The notes: a model not told the origin generated them from the letters alone. Shown: positions 17,017-29,014, counted from the stretch's first letter. The stretch: 64,000 bases of DNA from Hymenobacter lapidarius (GCF_001816145.1 NZ_MDZB01000033.1:37608-101607); one strand, 5' to 3'. Numbers and translations: made by a program.

Positions 17017-17047
17017 CAAAAAGGCCACCCAATGGGTGGCCTTTTTG
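17017..17047. terminator. bidirectional terminator
   Basis: CAAAAAGGCCACCCA mirrored by TGGGTGGCCTTTTTG around a very short loop; serves the barrel gene on plus and the M48 gene on minus, which converge here. Confidence 0.85.
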
Positions 17048-17098
17048 CATTATGACTCACTATTGACTTCGGGCCTTGGCTCGAATTCAGCGTCCGAG

Positions 17099-18502
17099 TT
17101 ACTTTCCCACCGACTTGTACAGCATGCCTTTGCTCAAACGGTCGGTGCGCTGCATGCCGTTAAGAATTGCTAGTTCTTCGTGGCGGCTAGCAGGAACCCC
17201 GGACGTAGTCAGGGCCTGGGCCAGCGTCTGGCTGCCGGTGGCGGTTTTGATGCGGATTTTGTCCGACTGGCGGTTGAGCTTGCTGGCATCGGTGAGGCGA
17301 GCAAAGCCTTGGGCCACGCCATTGAAGGTGTTGGCGTAGGTGGAAAGGGTAGCGGGCGCGGTGAGGCCAATAATACCGTAGTAATTGCTGCCGTCCTGGA
17401 TGACGTGGGCTAGCACGGCGGCCCCGGCCTGGTTTTGCTGGGCGGCTTGCTCGCCCTGCATCACCACGGCCGGGAAGCCGTTGATGGTGGTGCGCTGGGC
17501 GTTGGCCGACTGCAGGCCGATGGCCTTGGCCAGGCCCTGAGCGGCCTCATCCAGCGAATTGCCTCCGGCAGGTACCAGTACGATAATGGCTTTGCCGTTG
17601 GGCTCGCCCATCTGGAATTGGGAAGGGGAGTTCTGCGACTTCCAACCCGAGGGCACGGGCATCCGGAACTTCAGGTCGGGGTGGTAGAACACGCCGCCTT
17701 CCACATAGCCTTGGCGCGGGTCGTCGCCGTAGGGCAGGCCCTCAATCATGCGCAGGTAGGAGTCACGGCCCACGGTAAGCTGCTGGCCTCCGGCGTTTTG
17801 CTTGGCTTGGGCGGCAAGTTTTTTTACCGTGGTGTAACGGTCGGCCGAGTTGGGGTGGGAGGAGAGAAAGTCGGGAACGCCGGAGCCGCCGCTGGCCGCC
17901 TGGTTGCGTTGCAGCGTCTGGAAGAAGTCGGCCATCTGGCTGGCGTCGTAGCCAATCTTGGTCGAGTACTTCACGCCCAGCTGGTCGGATTCGCGCTCGT
18001 CGTCGCGGCCGTATTTCAGGAACAGCACGCCCAAGCCCTGCTGGGCAATGCCGCCAATCGACTGGGTAATCTTGGGTGCGATAATGGAGCCCAGCAGCAA
18101 ACCAATGCCCGCGGCCGTGGAGCGCCGCTGCTGGCTCTGGCCGTGCTTGGCCGTGATATGGCCGAGCTCGTGGCCGAGCACCCCGGCAAATTGGGCTTCG
18201 CTGTTGAAGTGGGCCATGATGCCGCGCGTGAAATACACGTGGCCGTCGGGCGTGGCGAAGGCGTTGATGACGGGCGAATCCACGATGGTAAAGCCGTAAT
18301 CGCCGGGGCGGTCCGATACCTTGTTCATCTGCTGGCCTTTGGTGTCAATGAGGCGCTGCAGCGTGGGGTTGTTGTACAGCCCGAACTGGGCCAGCACCTG
18401 GGGGTCGGGCTTGGGGCCCTGGGTGCGGCTGGTGGGCACGGCGCTGATGAGCGTGAGGGGCAAAAGCAGCGCGGCACCGGTACGCAGGAAGGAGAAATTC
18501 AT
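17099..18502 (-). CDS. M48-family metallopeptidase, exported
   Basis: 467 residues. N-terminal signal peptide (FLRTGAALLLPLTLISAVP), then the peptidase domain with HELGH at 111-115 and the downstream DERESDQLGVKYS supplying the third zinc ligand Glu, as in BepA/YfgC and Oma1. The SHPNSADRYTTVKKL segment is conserved in the family. The C-terminal 200 residues hold an unknown domain ending NGMQRTDRLSKGMLYKSV, which resembles a LysM-like tail. Likely a periplasmic quality-control protease. It follows a paralogue on the same strand after 116 bases. Confidence 0.9.
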   Translation of the reverse strand: MNFSFLRTGAALLLPLTLISAVPTSRTQGPKPDPQVLAQFGLYNNPTLQRLIDTKGQQMNKVSDRPGDYGFTIVDSPVINAFATPDGHVYFTRGIMAHFNSEAQFAGVLGHELGHITAKHGQSQQRRSTAAGIGLLLGSIIAPKITQSIGGIAQQGLGVLFLKYGRDDERESDQLGVKYSTKIGYDASQMADFFQTLQRNQAASGGSGVPDFLSSHPNSADRYTTVKKLAAQAKQNAGGQQLTVGRDSYLRMIEGLPYGDDPRQGYVEGGVFYHPDLKFRMPVPSGWKSQNSPSQFQMGEPNGKAIIVLVPAGGNSLDEAAQGLAKAIGLQSANAQRTTINGFPAVVMQGEQAAQQNQAGAAVLAHVIQDGSNYYGIIGLTAPATLSTYANTFNGVAQGFARLTDASKLNRQSDKIRIKTATGSQTLAQALTTSGVPASRHEELAILNGMQRTDRLSKGMLYKSVGK

Positions 18503-18618
18503 AGGTCAGAATGAAAGCTGAATGCGCCGCATGGACTGCGACGGCTGGGCTTAAAACGCATTGCCCGGAACAGGGTTGCGGGGCATGCTCGGGCAACCCT
18601 AAACCAACATGATGCCAG

Positions 18619-20079
18619 TTATTTCCCAACCACCTTTATCAGCGAGCCAGCATTCACTTGCTCATTGAGCTGCATGCCGTTCAGAATGGCTAGCTCTTCC
18701 AGGCGTTTTTCGGGCACGCCGTTGCTGGTGAGGGCCTTGGAAAGGCTGCTGCGCAAGGCCAGCTTCTTGATGCGGATGCGTTCGGGCTGGCGGTTGAGCT
18801 TGTCCGGGTCGGTGAGGCGCTGGAAGGCTTCGGCCACGCCGCTGAACTGCGGGGCGTAAGCGGGGAAGTCGGCCGGGGCCGCCACGCCCAGCAGGGCATA
18901 CAGCGTTTTGCCGTCTTGAATGACGTGGCCCAGCACCCGCACACCGGCCACCTGCTGGCCGGTTTGGGGGTCCTGCTGCACTTGGTCGGCAGTGAAAACC
19001 AGGGCGGGGAAGCCGTTGATGGTGGTGCGGCGCGAGTCGGTGGGCTGCAGGCTGAGCTGCTTGGTAATGGCCTGGGCAGCTTCGTCGAGGGAGTTGCCGG
19101 GAGCCGTCATCAGAATGAGCAGGGCCTTGCCGGCGGGGTCGGCCATCTGGAACTGCTGGGGCGTGTTCTGGTGCTTCCAGCCGGCGGGCACGGGCATCCG
19201 GAACTTCAGCTCAGGGTGGTAGAACACGCTGTTCTCCACAAAGCCCTGCTTGGGGTCCTCGCCGTACACCATGCCGTCGATGAGGCGCAGGTACTGGTCG
19301 CGGTTCACGGCTAGCACGGGGTTGCCGTTGGCGGCCTTCCACTTATCGGCCAGCTGCTTCACGGTGTTGTACCGGTCTTCGGGATTGGGGTGGGTAGACA
19401 GGAAATCAGGAATGGGCTCGGCCTTGGATTTTTGCTGCTCGCGGGCCAGGGTTTGGAAGAAGTCGGCCATCTGGCTGGCGTCGTACCCAATTTTGGACGA
19501 ATACTCCACACCCAATTCATCGGACTGCCGCTCGTCGTCGCGCCCAAATTTCAGGAACAGCAACTGCATGCCCTGCATGGCTTGGTCGCCGAACTGCGCC
19601 ACTTGGGGCGAGAGTATCATGGCCCCCATCAGCCCCACCTGACCCAGAATGGCCTTGGTTTGCTGCCGGGCCGAGTGCCGCGCCGTGACGTGCCCGATTT
19701 CGTGGCCCAGCACGCCGGCAAACTGCGCTTCGTTGTTGAAGTGGGCCATGATGCCGCGCGTGAAATATACATAGCCGCCCGGCACGGCGAAGGCGTTTAT
19801 CACCGGCGAGTCGACCACCTTGAACTGGTATTTCAGGTTGGAACGGTGCGAAATAGCGGCCATTTTCTGGCCCTTTTCGTCGATGAACTTCTGCATCTTC
19901 GGGTCCTGGTACAAGCCAAACTGAGCGGTCACGGCCGGGTCCGACTGCGCGCCCATGGCCACTTCCTGGCCTTCGGATACCAGAATAACTTCTTTTTTGC
20001 CCGTGACGGGGTTTACGGCGCAGCCGCTAAGCAGCAGGATGGCGGCCACGCCTAGGCGCAGGGTATGACGTGTTTTCAT
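18619..20079 (-). CDS. M48-family metallopeptidase, lipoprotein paralogue
   Basis: 486 residues, same architecture as the downstream gene. Lipobox LSGC places the lipidated Cys at residue 20; HEIGH at 126-130, DERQSDELGVEYS for the third zinc ligand, STHPNPEDRYNTVKQL after it, and a C-terminal region ending NGMQLNEQVNAGSLIKVVGK. It differs from its neighbour in being membrane-anchored instead of soluble. The pair is a tandem duplication; the two proteins remain very alike around the active site (SPVINAFA, YFTRGIMAHFN). Confidence 0.9.
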   Translation of the reverse strand: MKTRHTLRLGVAAILLLSGCAVNPVTGKKEVILVSEGQEVAMGAQSDPAVTAQFGLYQDPKMQKFIDEKGQKMAAISHRSNLKYQFKVVDSPVINAFAVPGGYVYFTRGIMAHFNNEAQFAGVLGHEIGHVTARHSARQQTKAILGQVGLMGAMILSPQVAQFGDQAMQGMQLLFLKFGRDDERQSDELGVEYSSKIGYDASQMADFFQTLAREQQKSKAEPIPDFLSTHPNPEDRYNTVKQLADKWKAANGNPVLAVNRDQYLRLIDGMVYGEDPKQGFVENSVFYHPELKFRMPVPAGWKHQNTPQQFQMADPAGKALLILMTAPGNSLDEAAQAITKQLSLQPTDSRRTTINGFPALVFTADQVQQDPQTGQQVAGVRVLGHVIQDGKTLYALLGVAAPADFPAYAPQFSGVAEAFQRLTDPDKLNRQPERIRIKKLALRSSLSKALTSNGVPEKRLEELAILNGMQLNEQVNAGSLIKVVGK

Positions 20080-20188
20080 TGGTGTGAGGCACCCGGCACC
20101 CGCCAGCGGGCCAACTGCGGCCCGCCCATCGAGAGCTGATGGTGTGCGATAACAAACGAAACTGACCGCGGCGGGTTGTTAGGCCCTG

Positions 20189-21523
20189 CTACTGGCGGCT
20201 GTTGAAGCCCACGGCCTGGTAGCCGATGAGCAGGTCGGCGCGGGTTCCCGGCGGGCGGTAGTACACCAGCAGGTCGTACTGGTTTTCGGTCTGCTGGTGG
20301 GTGCCTTCGAAGTACACTTCGTTGGGCACGGCGCCCCGGGCCCCGGCCACGGCAAAGCTGTAGTTGTAGTAGCCCTGCTTGAGCAGGGCGTGGCCGGTGT
20401 ACAGCTGCCTGCCCTCGTCGTAGGCCAGCCGGAACTCGTCTTTGAGCTGCCAGTCGGTGAGGGCGCCGAGGACGTACACGGGGCCCGGCGCGGGCTGGGC
20501 AGCCTTGAGCTGGAAGGTCACGTCCACGTAGTCGGCGTTCACGTCGCCGTTGCCGTACTCGCGGCTCTCGAACACGCGCTGGCCGTTGGCGTCCTGGTAC
20601 TGGTTGTAGGCCTGGGTGCTGCGGGACGTTTCGGGCAGCAGCAGGGCCGTGGCGGGCACGGGGCGCGGGTCCACGCTCAGCACGCCAATACCGGCGGCCA
20701 GCACCGAGCGGATGTCAAAATAGCGGTACTCGCTCAGGCCGGGAAACGCGTTTTCGAACCCAAAGTACTGGTACTCCAGCCGGCGCTCGGCGTCGCGCAC
20801 GAAGGTGGGGCGTAGGTTGTACTTGGCGTTGTCCCAGCGGAAGTTCTGGCGCAGCACCACCTTCACCTCCGACACCGGGTTCACTAGGTTCACGCCGGCG
20901 TAGCCGATGCCGAAATCGAGCTGCTGCAGCGTGTAGCGCTCCTCGCCGCCCACCACAATGCCGGGTTTGAGGGCCACTTGCACCTGGTTTTCATACACCA
21001 GCAGCCGGCGCGATACTACCGGCACGCCGCCCGCGCTCTGCACCACCAGCAGGTAGTTGCCGCTCAGTTTCACGCCGGGCGCCCGCAGCCGGTAGTGGTA
21101 GTAGGGCACCTTGCCGCCCACCCCAATCCGGAAATCGGTAATCAAAAACTCGTTTATCTCACTGAGAAACTGCAGGTCGGTGAGAATAGATGGCTGCCAG
21201 TTGGCATCGCAATGAATGATTTTGGCCGCGTAGCGCTGGCTTTGCTCGCCCAGCACGTCAAACTCCAGCGTAATGGCCTGGCTACGCCCCAGCGGTACCA
21301 CCGGCGGCTGAAACACCTCGTTGGGCTGGCCCGTGGCTACGTAGCACTGCACACTGCGCACATCAGGCGAGTAGGTGTAGTCTTGGTAGCGCAGGGTTTT
21401 ATCGGCGTAGTATTCGGGAGCCTTCTGGCCGCCAGACGTTGTTGGGCTGGTGCTGGTGATGGGCGTGCCCAGCGGCACGCAGGCGGTGGCAAGCAGGAGG
21501 GAGGCAAAACGGAAAAGGCGCAT
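20189..21523 (-). CDS. type IX secretion system plug protein (DUF5103)
   Basis: 444 residues from the ATG at 21523; the frame is open for seven more codons, but a TACTTTCG box ends four bases upstream of this ATG and the resulting N-terminus MRLFRFASLLLATAC is a clean lipobox signal. The body matches the DUF5103 family: KTLRYQDYTYSPDVRSVQCY, LEFDVLGEQSQRYAAKIIHCDANWQPS, and YLLVVQSAGGVPVVSRRLLVYE. In gliding Bacteroidota this protein closes the SprA channel of the type IX secretion system. No other por/spr gene is nearby. Confidence 0.85.
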   Translation of the reverse strand: MRLFRFASLLLATACVPLGTPITSTSPTTSGGQKAPEYYADKTLRYQDYTYSPDVRSVQCYVATGQPNEVFQPPVVPLGRSQAITLEFDVLGEQSQRYAAKIIHCDANWQPSILTDLQFLSEINEFLITDFRIGVGGKVPYYHYRLRAPGVKLSGNYLLVVQSAGGVPVVSRRLLVYENQVQVALKPGIVVGGEERYTLQQLDFGIGYAGVNLVNPVSEVKVVLRQNFRWDNAKYNLRPTFVRDAERRLEYQYFGFENAFPGLSEYRYFDIRSVLAAGIGVLSVDPRPVPATALLLPETSRSTQAYNQYQDANGQRVFESREYGNGDVNADYVDVTFQLKAAQPAPGPVYVLGALTDWQLKDEFRLAYDEGRQLYTGHALLKQGYYNYSFAVAGARGAVPNEVYFEGTHQQTENQYDLLVYYRPPGTRADLLIGYQAVGFNSRQ

Positions 21524-21527
21524 GGCG

Positions 21528-21535
21528 CGAAAGTA
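21528..21535 (-). promoter_or_regulatory. -7-like box TACTTTCG, four bases before the plug-protein start
   Basis: On the minus strand TACTTTCG ends 4 bases before ATG, predicting a leaderless or near-leaderless transcript. No convincing -33 element. Confidence 0.4.
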
Positions 21536-21676
21536 CGGAGGCATACGTTGCCCCGCTCTCAGAGAGCTGGCAAAGTGCCCCCGGCAAGGGCAGTACCCGC
21601 CCCGGCCCGCCCCGCGCCCGGTGCTGCTCTGGCGTCTGCCAAGCCAAGCACTACCAGACGCATTGCCTGCCTGCCC

Positions 21677-22783
21677 TTACAGCGACAGCGCGATGGTGCC
21701 CGTTAGGTTGCCGTAGGTGCGGGCCGAGGGCTGCTCGGCGGCATCATACAGGGAGTTGCGGGAATTGAGCACTTTGCCTTCGAGCCGCACCAGCACGCGG
21801 CGGGTGGGGGCGTAATCCAAATTGAGAGAACCGCCCCGCACAAAGAAATCGGGCTCGGACGCCGGTGGGCCGGCATCGCGCACCACCACGCCGTTTTTGG
21901 CAAAGTAGTATTCGCCCCGCAGCGCCGCCGTAAACGGGCTGCCAGGCTGCCGGCCCAGGCGGTAGCGCAGCACCAGCGCTCCGGTGTGCCAGGAGTCGTG
22001 GTCCTGGCCGGCGCTGCGGGCCTGCTGCGTGCCAATGTCGAACAGGGCGAGCACCGAAAGGCGCGAAGTGGCCGCGTAGGTCAGGTAAAAATCGTGAAAG
22101 TAGCGGCGGCGCGCCGCCGAGTTGGTGGGCTGTTCGTTGCCGTAAAACGTGCTGGAATTGAGCAGCCAGCGGGCCGAGGGCCGCCACTGCACCTGCGTGC
22201 CCAGCGCTTTGGCCCGGTTGGTTTCGCGTATGTTCTGCCAGCCGTTGAGGGCCAGTGCGGTCAGCGTCCATTTCGGGCTGGCCTCATAGGTAAAGCGCGC
22301 TCCGGCTTCGTAGTAGGGCGAGCTTTCGGCGGCCAGCGAATGCGTGAGCGTCCAGTTGTTTTTGGAAATGGCCGACTCGAAGCCGATGTGCGAGCCGAAA
22401 ACGCCCACGTCGAGCCAGGCTCGGCGCAGGGGCCGGAAGCCCGCGTAGGCTTCGTAAATGTGCTGCAGGACTTGGGGCTCGGCCGCGTAGTTGGCTTCGG
22501 GGTAGGTGCCGGCCTGCAGGCCCAGGGCACCGCGCACGCGGCCGTCGTCAAACTGGGCCCCCACCAGCGCCTGGTTCACGGTGAATTCGTTCTGGCGGTT
22601 GTGGGAGTAGAGGAAGCCGGGGCGGCGCGTGTCGGTGGGAGCTGGAAAATCCAGCCCGAAATAACCGTCTACGTAGCCGTAGAGCTGCACGGTAGCGGTA
22701 GTGTCGGCGGTGGGCAGTTGGGCAGCGACGGGCCGGGCCAGCCCCAGGGTCAGCGGAAGCAACAGGAGCAGGAGGGGTTTCAT
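21677..22783 (-). CDS. outer-membrane porin, beta-barrel (BBP2-like)
   Basis: 368 residues from the ATG at 22783 (MKPLLLLLLPLTLGLARPVAAQ, a typical signal peptide); the frame is open far upstream but without coding character. The mature part has LYGYVDGYFGLDFPAP and YSHNRQNEFTVNQALVGAQF, DVGVFGSHIGFESAISKNNW, and repeated amphipathic strands, with a C-terminal GTIALSL. This is the pattern of the putative beta-barrel porin-2 family. Substrate unknown. The 699 bases upstream to katG hold one terminator and no gene I can support. Confidence 0.78.
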   Translation of the reverse strand: MKPLLLLLLPLTLGLARPVAAQLPTADTTATVQLYGYVDGYFGLDFPAPTDTRRPGFLYSHNRQNEFTVNQALVGAQFDDGRVRGALGLQAGTYPEANYAAEPQVLQHIYEAYAGFRPLRRAWLDVGVFGSHIGFESAISKNNWTLTHSLAAESSPYYEAGARFTYEASPKWTLTALALNGWQNIRETNRAKALGTQVQWRPSARWLLNSSTFYGNEQPTNSAARRRYFHDFYLTYAATSRLSVLALFDIGTQQARSAGQDHDSWHTGALVLRYRLGRQPGSPFTAALRGEYYFAKNGVVVRDAGPPASEPDFFVRGGSLNLDYAPTRRVLVRLEGKVLNSRNSLYDAAEQPSARTYGNLTGTIALSL

Positions 22784-23389
22784 AGCGAAGCGGTGACGGC
22801 GGGGCCGTAGGTGGCGGGTTGCTGCACCCGGAAACGGGTGCTTGGTGGGGGACATTGATGAGCAAACAGGGAATAACTTCCGGTCCGGATGTACAGCTCC
22901 GCGTTTGTTTTTGCAACCTGCATTTATCGGCGTCAAAAAGCATGTAAAATTATCATTTTCCGCGGCGCCTGCAATGCACCTGGGCCGTGCCGGACGGCAG
23001 CAGGCAACCTGCTCCCCCCCAATCGGGAACTTCACCCGCGTTGGCCAGCAGCACCCTGAAAAAAACATTTCTACGTTCGGTTCCGGCTCGACGGTCGAGT
23101 TGACCAATGCTGAGTGCTGATACCCAAGTGCCCCATACAAGCGCAGTGCGCTGCTACTGGCCCGTATCAAGGGGCTTTATGAAAAATGAAACGATTTTTT
23201 CGTCGGTAGTATCCCGGCTTTGGGCTACTGCCGGCGCAAACCCTCGCAGTGGCCTTGAGGTCTGGCTGCTCCATGCTTTTTGAGGTTGTCCTACCAGTTT
23301 GCCGAAACAGTCCTGAACGGCTTCGATGGCGCTTAGCGTGCCCGTATGGGTTATGGGTATTGAATTATCAGTCATTAACAAGCCAGCGT

Positions 23390-23432
23390 CAACAAAAAAA
23401 GGTGGCCTTGAAAAAGGCCACCTTTTTTGTTG
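23390..23432 (-). terminator. terminator after katG
   Basis: CAACAAAAAAAGGTGGCCTT (23390-23409) pairs with AAGGCCACCTTTTTTGTTG (23414-23432), one A bulged; A/T runs on both sides make it bidirectional. The remaining 22784-23389 shows nothing recognisable. Confidence 0.85.
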
Positions 23433-23482
23433 ACATAATTCGACAACTGTTGCAGTCTAAGGACCGCGAAAGCTGCGTCTGA

Positions 23483-25813
<2,331 letters not shown>

Positions 25814-25878
25814 CTATCCGAAAGAATTGGAAATTCGATGAAGCTGGATTTAGTCCGCTCGGAAAACTTGGCTTTAGG

Positions 25879-25909
25879 CAAATTTACAACTACGCTTTTC
25901 ATAATCAAA
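25879..25909 (-). promoter_or_regulatory. katG promoter
   Basis: On the minus strand TTTG (25909-25906), 19 bases, TAAATTTG (25886-25879): an exact match to the Bacteroidota -33/-7 consensus and spacing. It lies 144 bases before katG, in an AT-rich region (25736-26297) that holds no gene I can support. Confidence 0.75.
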
Positions 25910-26129
25910 ATTGATTTAATTAATTGTTTTATAAGCACAGATTATACTTGGCGAAGAATTAACCTTGAACTGCTATGGCTACATTGGCCAATTGCCTGAA
26001 GCGTGTTTTAGCCAGCTTATGATGCAAAGAGTAGCCATTTCGATTCTGGAATTGGTAGTTACGCTCGGCGCTTTAAAAACGGCCGGTTCAGACCTTATCT
26101 TACGAATCAAGATTAATTGCAATAAAAAA

Positions 26130-26159
26130 TTGGATGGTAAAAAGTAAGGCATAGATTTG
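26130..26159 (+). promoter_or_regulatory. promoter of the NTF2-like gene
   Basis: TTG at 26130-26132, 19 bases, TAGATTTG at 26152-26159; the start codon is 138 bases further. Together with the katG promoter it explains the AT-rich divergent region. Confidence 0.65.
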
Positions 26160-26297
26160 CGCACCTCGAAGCTTATACATTTAAGTATTGCCATTGCTTA
26201 AAGATGCTTTGACTTGGTGCCTTGTTCAACCGCTTTGAGTTTCTTTCAAAAACCGCCCACGCACTTTCAGGTAACCTTCAAATTCAGTCAACCTCAT

Positions 26298-26858
26298 ATG
26301 AAAAACATGATTACCCCAACGCTGATTCTTGCAGCCCTGTTATTTGCGGCTGTAGAGTTGCCCGTGCAGGCACAAACAAAAGCTCCCGTGCCACCTCGCT
26401 ACAAGGACGTAGTGGGCGAAAACCCCACCGCCGACGCGGACATCCAGGTGGTCACGAACTACCTGAACCAGCTGGCTGCCGGCAACCTCGACAAAGCCAA
26501 AATGCTCCTGACGGATACCTACCGCGGCTACGGCCCGGCGGCCACCGATTCGGCCACCCGCGACAAAGTAATGGCCCAGTGGGAGCAGCGCTACAAGACG
26601 CAGCTGAACCGCAAGGTGCGCTTCGAGGGCCAGACGGCCTTTCAGGTGAAAACCGGCCGGCTGCGGGGCAACTGGGTGTCTACCTGGGGCGAATACACGT
26701 TCACGGACGCCGGCAAAACCCTCAAAGCGCCGTTTCAGCACATTGCGCACGTCACGAAAGGAAAAATCGACGTCGACCGGACGTACGTCGACAACCTGAG
26801 CCTCACCCTGGCCCTGGGCTATAAGCTAACGCCTCCTGCCGCAACGACGGCGAAGTAG
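26298..26858 (+). CDS. exported NTF2/SnoaL-like protein
   Basis: 186 residues from ATG 26298; an upstream extension of the frame has no signal-like features. Signal peptide MKNMITPTLILAALLFAAVELPVQAQ. The mature part has IQVVTNYLNQLAAGNLDKAKML, the first helices of an NTF2/SnoaL cone, then GRLRGNWVSTWGEYTFT and HIAHVTKGKIDVDRTYVDNL, the sheet with a pocket. These proteins bind small ligands or act as hydrolase/isomerase scaffolds; no catalytic residues can be assigned. Divergent from katG, but nothing shows a shared function. Confidence 0.7.
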   Translation: MKNMITPTLILAALLFAAVELPVQAQTKAPVPPRYKDVVGENPTADADIQVVTNYLNQLAAGNLDKAKMLLTDTYRGYGPAATDSATRDKVMAQWEQRYKTQLNRKVRFEGQTAFQVKTGRLRGNWVSTWGEYTFTDAGKTLKAPFQHIAHVTKGKIDVDRTYVDNLSLTLALGYKLTPPAATTAK

Positions 26859-26873
26859 TCCTTCGTTGCTATT

Positions 26874-26922
26874 AACCAAAAAGCTCGCCCACAACAATAG
26901 CTATGGGCGAGGCTTTTTGGTT
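26874..26922. terminator. bidirectional terminator
   Basis: AACCAAAAAGCTCGCCCA (26874-26891) pairs with TGGGCGAGGCTTTTTGGTT (26904-26922), one base bulged. It serves the convergent NTF2-like and ABC-F genes. Confidence 0.8.
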
Positions 26923-26936
26923 GATTCCGCTTATCC

Positions 26937-28847
26937 CTACACCTCCGCCAGCATTTCCCACCGGTCGTTTAGCTGCATCAGTTCCTTTTTTACCTGCTCA
27001 AATTTCATCGTCGCGTCTTTCAACTGCGCCGAGTTTTCGTAGATTTTCGGGTCGGCGAGCTGCTTTTCGTAGCCGGCCAATTCCTTCTCCAGCGTGTCAA
27101 TTTTAGCTTCTACCTCGGCCAGTTCCTTCAGGGCTTTTTTCTGGTCGGGTGAAGTAGTTTTGGCGGGCGACGCGTCGGCCTTTTTCTCTTCCTTGGGCTG
27201 GGGCTTCGGGGCCGAAGGGCTGGGCAGGCCGGCTTTTTTGGCGGCCTTTTCGCGGTCTTCCTGCCACTGCTCGTACTCAGCGTAGGTGCCGGGGTACTCT
27301 TTCAGCTGAAAATCCTCGATGTACCAGATTTTGGTGGCCACGTTCTCCACAAAGAACCGGTCGTGACTGATGACGATGAACGTGCCCTGGTACTGCTCCA
27401 GGGCCTGAATCAGGATGTTTACCGACACCATGTCCAGGTGGTTGGTCGGTTCGTCGAGGAGCAGGAAGTTGGCTTCCGAAATCAGGGTTTTGGCCAGGGC
27501 CACGCGGCTTTTTTCGCCGCCGCTCAGCACCTTTATTTTCTTGAAAACCTCCTCGCCCGTGAACAGGAACGAGCCCAGCACCGAGCGCAGCTCCATGTCG
27601 TTGCGCTTCGAGCCGGCCTCGCCCATCTCCTGCAAAATCTCGTTGTCGAGCGTCAGCGACTCCAGCTGGTGCTGGGCGTAGAACGACATTATCACGTTGT
27701 GGCCCAGCTGGTGCTTGCCGGCGGTGGGGGCTTCGGTGCCGGCCACGAGGCGCATGAGCGTCGATTTACCTTTGCCGTTGGCCCCGATGAGCGCGATTTT
27801 ATCGCCCCGCTCAATGTGCACGTTCGTGTCGCGGAAAATCAACTTCTGGTCGTACTTCTTGGTCACGTGCTCCATGCGGAGGATGTGGCGGCCGGGCTCA
27901 ATTTTGAAGGTGAACTTCATGTTGATTTTGGCCGCGTCGCTGGCCACGTCCTCAATGCGCTCCAGCTTATCGAGCGCTTTCACGCGGCTCTGGGCCTGCT
28001 TGGCCTTGCTGGCCTTGGCCTTGAAGCGCTCAATGAACCGCTCAGCGGCCCGGATTTGGGACTGCTGGTTCTCGAAAGCGCCTTTTTGAATGAGGTTGCG
28101 TTCCTCCTTTTCCTCCAGGTAATAGGAGTAGTTGCCGGCGTAGGGCACCAGCTTGCCGCCAGTCACCTCCACGGTGGTGTTGGTGGTGCGGTCGAGGAAT
28201 TCGCGGTCGTGGCTCACGATGATAACCGCGCCCTCGTAGTCGGCCAGGTAGTTCTCAATCCACTTGATACTGGGCAAGTCCAAGTGGTTGGTCGGTTCGT
28301 CGAGGAGCAGGAGGGAGGGTTGCTGCAGCAGGATTTTGGCCAGCATCACGCGCATGCGCCAGCCGCCCGAAAAGGACTTCAGCGGCTTGGTGAGCTCCTC
28401 GGTGCTGAAGCCCAGGCCTTCCAGAATCTCCTCTGCGCGGGCCTGCATGGTGTAGCCGCCCAGCGCCTCAAACCGCTCCTGCATGGTGGCCAGTTTGTCG
28501 ACTAAATCATCGGAATAATCGGTTTCGAACAGCACCAGGATGTCGTCAATCTTCTGCTGCAGCTCCAGCGCTTCCTGGAAGGCCTGCATGGCCACGTGCA
28601 GAATGCTTTCGTGCGTGTCGTAGCTTAGCAAGTCCTGGTTGAGGAAGCCCAGGCTCACGTCTTTGGCCATCGAAATGCTGCCGCCGTCGGCTTTGTACTC
28701 GCCTACCAGCAGGCGCAGCAGCGTGGACTTGCCGGTGCCGTTGAGGCCAATGAGGCCGATTTTGTCTTTGGGCTTGATGTGCAGGCTGGCGTTGTCGTAC
28801 AGTGCACGGGAGCCAAAGTGGAAGTCGAGGTCGGAAATGGAAATCAT
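26937..28847 (-). CDS. ABC-F family ATPase
   Basis: 636 residues from the ATG at 28847 (MISISDLDFHFG); a start 21 codons upstream is open but has no ABC-like sequence. Two nucleotide-binding domains: first Walker A GLNGTGKS (34-41), signature SFSGGWRMR, Walker B LLLDEPTNHLD; second Walker A GANGKGKS, signature LSGGEKSR, LLLDEPTNHLD again. No membrane domain. The 80-residue linker and a C-terminal coiled coil (KELAEVEAKIDTLEKELAGY) mark the Uup/YheS-like ABC-F group, which acts on the ribosome E site. Likely a translation factor; antibiotic protection cannot be told from sequence. Confidence 0.92.
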   Translation of the reverse strand: MISISDLDFHFGSRALYDNASLHIKPKDKIGLIGLNGTGKSTLLRLLVGEYKADGGSISMAKDVSLGFLNQDLLSYDTHESILHVAMQAFQEALELQQKIDDILVLFETDYSDDLVDKLATMQERFEALGGYTMQARAEEILEGLGFSTEELTKPLKSFSGGWRMRVMLAKILLQQPSLLLLDEPTNHLDLPSIKWIENYLADYEGAVIIVSHDREFLDRTTNTTVEVTGGKLVPYAGNYSYYLEEKEERNLIQKGAFENQQSQIRAAERFIERFKAKASKAKQAQSRVKALDKLERIEDVASDAAKINMKFTFKIEPGRHILRMEHVTKKYDQKLIFRDTNVHIERGDKIALIGANGKGKSTLMRLVAGTEAPTAGKHQLGHNVIMSFYAQHQLESLTLDNEILQEMGEAGSKRNDMELRSVLGSFLFTGEEVFKKIKVLSGGEKSRVALAKTLISEANFLLLDEPTNHLDMVSVNILIQALEQYQGTFIVISHDRFFVENVATKIWYIEDFQLKEYPGTYAEYEQWQEDREKAAKKAGLPSPSAPKPQPKEEKKADASPAKTTSPDQKKALKELAEVEAKIDTLEKELAGYEKQLADPKIYENSAQLKDATMKFEQVKKELMQLNDRWEMLAEV

Positions 28848-28868
28848 CTGGTCAGCGGTATTGGGGGG

Positions 28869-28876
28869 CAAAGGTA
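28869..28876 (-). promoter_or_regulatory. -7 box of the ABC-F gene
   Basis: Minus-strand TACCTTTG, 21 bases before the chosen start. It lies downstream of the longer alternative start (28910), which supports the shorter protein. -33 not convincing. Confidence 0.5.
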
Positions 28877-28972
28877 CGGCGCCCGCTTGGGCCAGCCGAC
28901 CAAAAAACAAGGCGGTCCGATTTCATAACCAAAAAGCCCCGCCGCCTGTATAAACCGTGTTCCTACACGAAT

Positions 28973-28986
28973 GCGTTTTAAAACGC
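28973..28986. promoter_or_regulatory. 14-bp perfect palindrome before the beta-propeller gene
   Basis: GCGTTTTAAAACGC, 28 bases upstream of ATG 29015. It could be an operator or a small hairpin in the 5' leader; no regulator is linked. Confidence 0.35.
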
Positions 28987-29014
28987 GGTTTTCCTCCCCT
29001 TTTTTATTCTTGAT

